From contig CAJQUW010005361.1 in the NCBI GenBank assembly GCA_907163375.1, positions 1-64,000 on the forward strand: a stretch of DNA of 64,000 bases, written 5' to 3'. Made by a program: the position numbers and the translations under genes. The first letter of the stretch is position 1. Every line of letters starts with the position of its first letter. This stretch comes from Prostheceraeus crozeri (lineage: Eukaryota > Platyhelminthes > Polycladida > Euryleptidae). The notes under the pieces are model-generated. The model had not been told where the DNA came from and did not search any database. It saw nothing but the letters and a program-made list of their open reading frames with translations. Shown here in pieces: positions 61,779-64,000 of this stretch.

Positions 61779-64000
61779 TTATTCTACATCACCTGTGACA
61801 GGAAGGCATCTCCTTCTCTTCGACGGTGGGGGAAGACCTAGGCTATAGTGTCCATATGGTAATGATAAATTTTTATCCAGCCAACAGCGCTTATCCTCCC
61901 AAAGTGAAAGACCTCGCTTCCTAAATGATTTTGTGCTAACTATGTGATTTTTTGAATTTATAATTGTCATATCTTCAGTTGTATCATTCTCACTATAGTA
62001 GACACTCCTATAGTCATCATGTTTCAATTTTTTAACTGCTGCTCTCTGAATTCCTTTTGCACGTTTGATGCTATGATTCGTATAGTCTAGATATTTCATG
62101 GAATACATTTTCGGTTTTAGTAGGATCATTTCCTCAAGCAACTTTCCAGCACACTCATCCTTAAAACAACCTAATCTAGCTTTGTTTGTAGTTGAGTATA
62201 GTCGGTGATGACTGTCATAGTTTGAAGAGTCAAACTTTTCACCGAAGTATAGAAGTATATCTTCCAGACGGACAGATGGTGATGTGTATAAACATAGGAA
62301 GAAACTGTCGGTATCACCTCCGCAAAGTCGCGTTCTATTTATCAGTGGACATCCTTTTAGATCATTGTAATATAACTGATACATTTCCAACTTACTATAG
62401 TCAAGTACTGCTTGACCAACATATATTAATTTATTTAAAACTATTGAAGGTTTGTACATTTCCATACCAACCAGATCTTCATCAAATATTTTGTGTTGAA
62501 CATAGAGAGGATGATTTGACAATTTCAGTAGTTATTTCTCATTGTTGACTAGTTTAAATTTTTTCCTTCTCCTTACATTTTCCATTGTTTTACCATATAA
62601 AGAATTATTTTTCAATTTGTAGAATGACTTTTCGAAGTCAGTGTTTGATTGAGCCCTCTTTTGAGAGTTCATATCAATGTATGTTTTTAACCAAGGCTTT
62701 TGTGTGAATTTTATGACACTATGAATCTTCTTGATTCTCATGCCCATGCTCAAGTAAAATTTTAAAATTGAATAGTGGACTACATAATTTTCCCTATCAA
62801 ATTGATGGAGCAGAAGTTTCTTGATAGAAGAAAAATGTGTATTTGGTCTTACTTTTTCATATAGATTTTTCATATAGTGTGAAAACATTCTCTTTTCAAT
62901 CATCTGCATTTCTGGAGCTAATGGGAAATCGGCAGTGTCATCATGAATGGCTGCAGGATACTCTAAATCTAAATCAAAAATGTAGCCGATTTCACCATCA
63001 TCATCTATTTTTTGAACATTTTCTTCATTTAAAAAATTATCTAATTCACTTTCATTCAACCATTTGAAATTTGAGTGGGGTAGATTTCTACTGAGTGAAG
63101 AACCATAAAGGTTATTAACATCTAAGTAGGTCAAATGTCGACTTTCATGTGTATTATTTCCTAATTCTTCAATGCGTGCACGCGCTCGGTGAATGTTGGT
63201 GAAAGTCATACCCCCTCTAATTCCTCGTTCAAATAGATTGTACATATTTTCATCTTGTATGTAGTGTGGGGGATCATTGGAAGAGAAATTTAGTGCTGAG
63301 GTAAAGCTAAGATGTGGGAGACTGACAAAATGTACAGGGTCGACTTCATCCTCACGTTGACTCAATGCTCTAAACACTTCAAATATGTCTGCCAACAATA
63401 AAACATCTAACTTCAGATATGCCAGCATGTAATCACCAAATGTGCTACAATTAAATTCAATCCACGCCTTGTTAGCGTGTTCATATTCACTATCGGAACA
63501 GTGCTCACGAGTAAGATCATTATAGAATTCAAATTGTGGTGGTAGACAGTCTTCCGTCAACGTGTTTAAGTTTTTGAAGTATGAATATGGAAACACTCCC
63601 TTCTGATATAAAACATTATCACTTAATTGTGGAAATTCTACCCTTAATGTCTCTACATGCTCATACGTTTGCAAGCCCTTGGCTAATTCACTCAAGGATG
63701 CACTTAGAAATTGATATGAGTCTAAGAATTTTAGTTTAAAGTATACTGTCTTCCCTTTGTATTCATTTACAGGGACACTGGCGGATAAAGTTATATATTT
63801 TTCAGCAGTTGCTGCTACAACATCTAATTTCCAAGACTTCATTCTTCCAATCGCTTTATAGCAAATGATGTGGCTATCATAATTTTTAAAATTGTGGAAA
63901 AATATGGGGAGCTCCCGTCTGTTAAGTCTTAACCGGAGATTGCATTTCCTACATAATGTTTGCCTATATCGTCCGGTGATATGATCATGATCACGAACTT
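61779..64000 (-). pseudogene. polB: Protein-primed family B DNA polymerase, one nonsense codon, N-terminus outside window (Polinton B)
   Basis: The visible ~740 codons are open except for a TAA at 62532-62534 (a CAA-to-TAA change would explain it). At the right edge the zinc-binding VRDHDHITGRYR with CRKC is followed by the exonuclease motif IFFHNFKNYDSH. Next come LKLDVLLLADIFEVF (Exo III), LDVNNLYGSS (motif A), KNNSLYGKTMEN (motif B) and GGDTDSFFL (motif C). No intein interrupts motif C here, unlike element A. The C-terminal part ends with RRRCLPVTGDVE. As the only lesion in B, the stop may be recent, a sequencing error, or a real null. Confidence 0.9.

Larger units (their letters stand above)
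50940..64000 (+). mobile_element. Polinton/Maverick element B, right end outside the window
   Basis: About 13 kb of compact viral genes: plus-strand RING, unknown, small Gly-Gly protein, DBP-like, packaging ATPase, coiled protein, integrase, minor capsid, core, major capsid and protease; minus-strand TBP-like, unknown and PolB. The left border is approximate, between the minisatellite at 50703 and the first promoter at 51127, because the partner terminus is not in the window. Only PolB carries a lesion (one stop), so this is a young copy. It is related to C but differs widely in sequence, and is more distant from A. Confidence 0.85.

Noticed and set aside
1..64000. tRNA or rRNA genes
   Set aside because: I looked for cloverleaf B-box type sequences and rRNA landmarks and saw none I could support by eye.

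Overview
The window looks like repeat-dense nuclear DNA from an invertebrate animal. It holds RNA polymerase II style promoters (CCAAT plus TATA), at least one GT-AG intron, CR1/Jockey-like and Gypsy retroelements, mariner/Tc1 and hAT transposons, and above all several Polinton/Maverick (adintovirus-like) elements. I see no ordinary host housekeeping gene. The species cannot be named from the sequence; a marine invertebrate is a guess based only on the repeat types.

Layout. (1) 1-3.3 kb: one end of a Polinton (here 'C'), read on the minus strand. Its genes run promoter, spliced conserved gene, RING protein, DnaQ-like exonuclease, unknown, second RING protein, small Gly-Gly protein, packaging ATPase cut by the window edge. 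(2) 3.5-7 kb: G-run repeats, empty AT-rich DNA and a dead non-LTR reverse transcriptase. (3) 8.1-28.2 kb: a second dead non-LTR element, split in its ORF2 by a complete 16.8 kb Polinton ('A', 9548-26348) with inverted termini beginning AGTAG and a perfect 6-bp target duplication ATGGGA. (4) 30-32.3 kb: another reverse transcriptase remnant and a decayed Polinton fragment ('D'). (5) 32.7-40.3 kb: an old hAT element that received a Tc1-like transposon, a smaller hAT and a mariner. (6) 42-50.7 kb: a broken multi-domain gene of a dispersed family, split by a young Gypsy element with apparently identical LTRs and an intact 1350-codon gag-pol. (7) about 51-64 kb: a nearly intact Polinton ('B') that runs off the right edge.

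Polinton A is AT-rich and mostly decayed by scattered stops and frameshifts, but its major capsid gene, its protease gene and one 446-aa gene remain open. Its protein-primed DNA polymerase carries a 343-codon LAGLIDADG intein exactly inside the catalytic YxDTDS motif. It also encodes a coiled-coil protein with a phage-fibre-type TKQYVD motif and a parvovirus-type phospholipase A2 domain running in frame into the integrase. Nearly every gene starts directly after a T-rich/oligo-A motif touching the ATG.

Polinton B carries the full morphogenesis set: packaging ATPase, chromodomain integrase, minor capsid, core protein, double-jelly-roll major capsid and adenain-like protease. It also has an IAP-type RING protein and, on the opposite strand with PolB, a 189-aa protein that matches the two-repeat core of TATA-binding protein. 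An overlapping gene beside it has faint PC4-like features. Several B and C genes sit behind clear TATA boxes, so B may encode part of its own promoter-recognition machinery. Between these genes and PolB lie three hairpins with differing stems and a conserved loop. The intein in A and the TBP-like gene with TATA promoters in B are the two most unusual things here.
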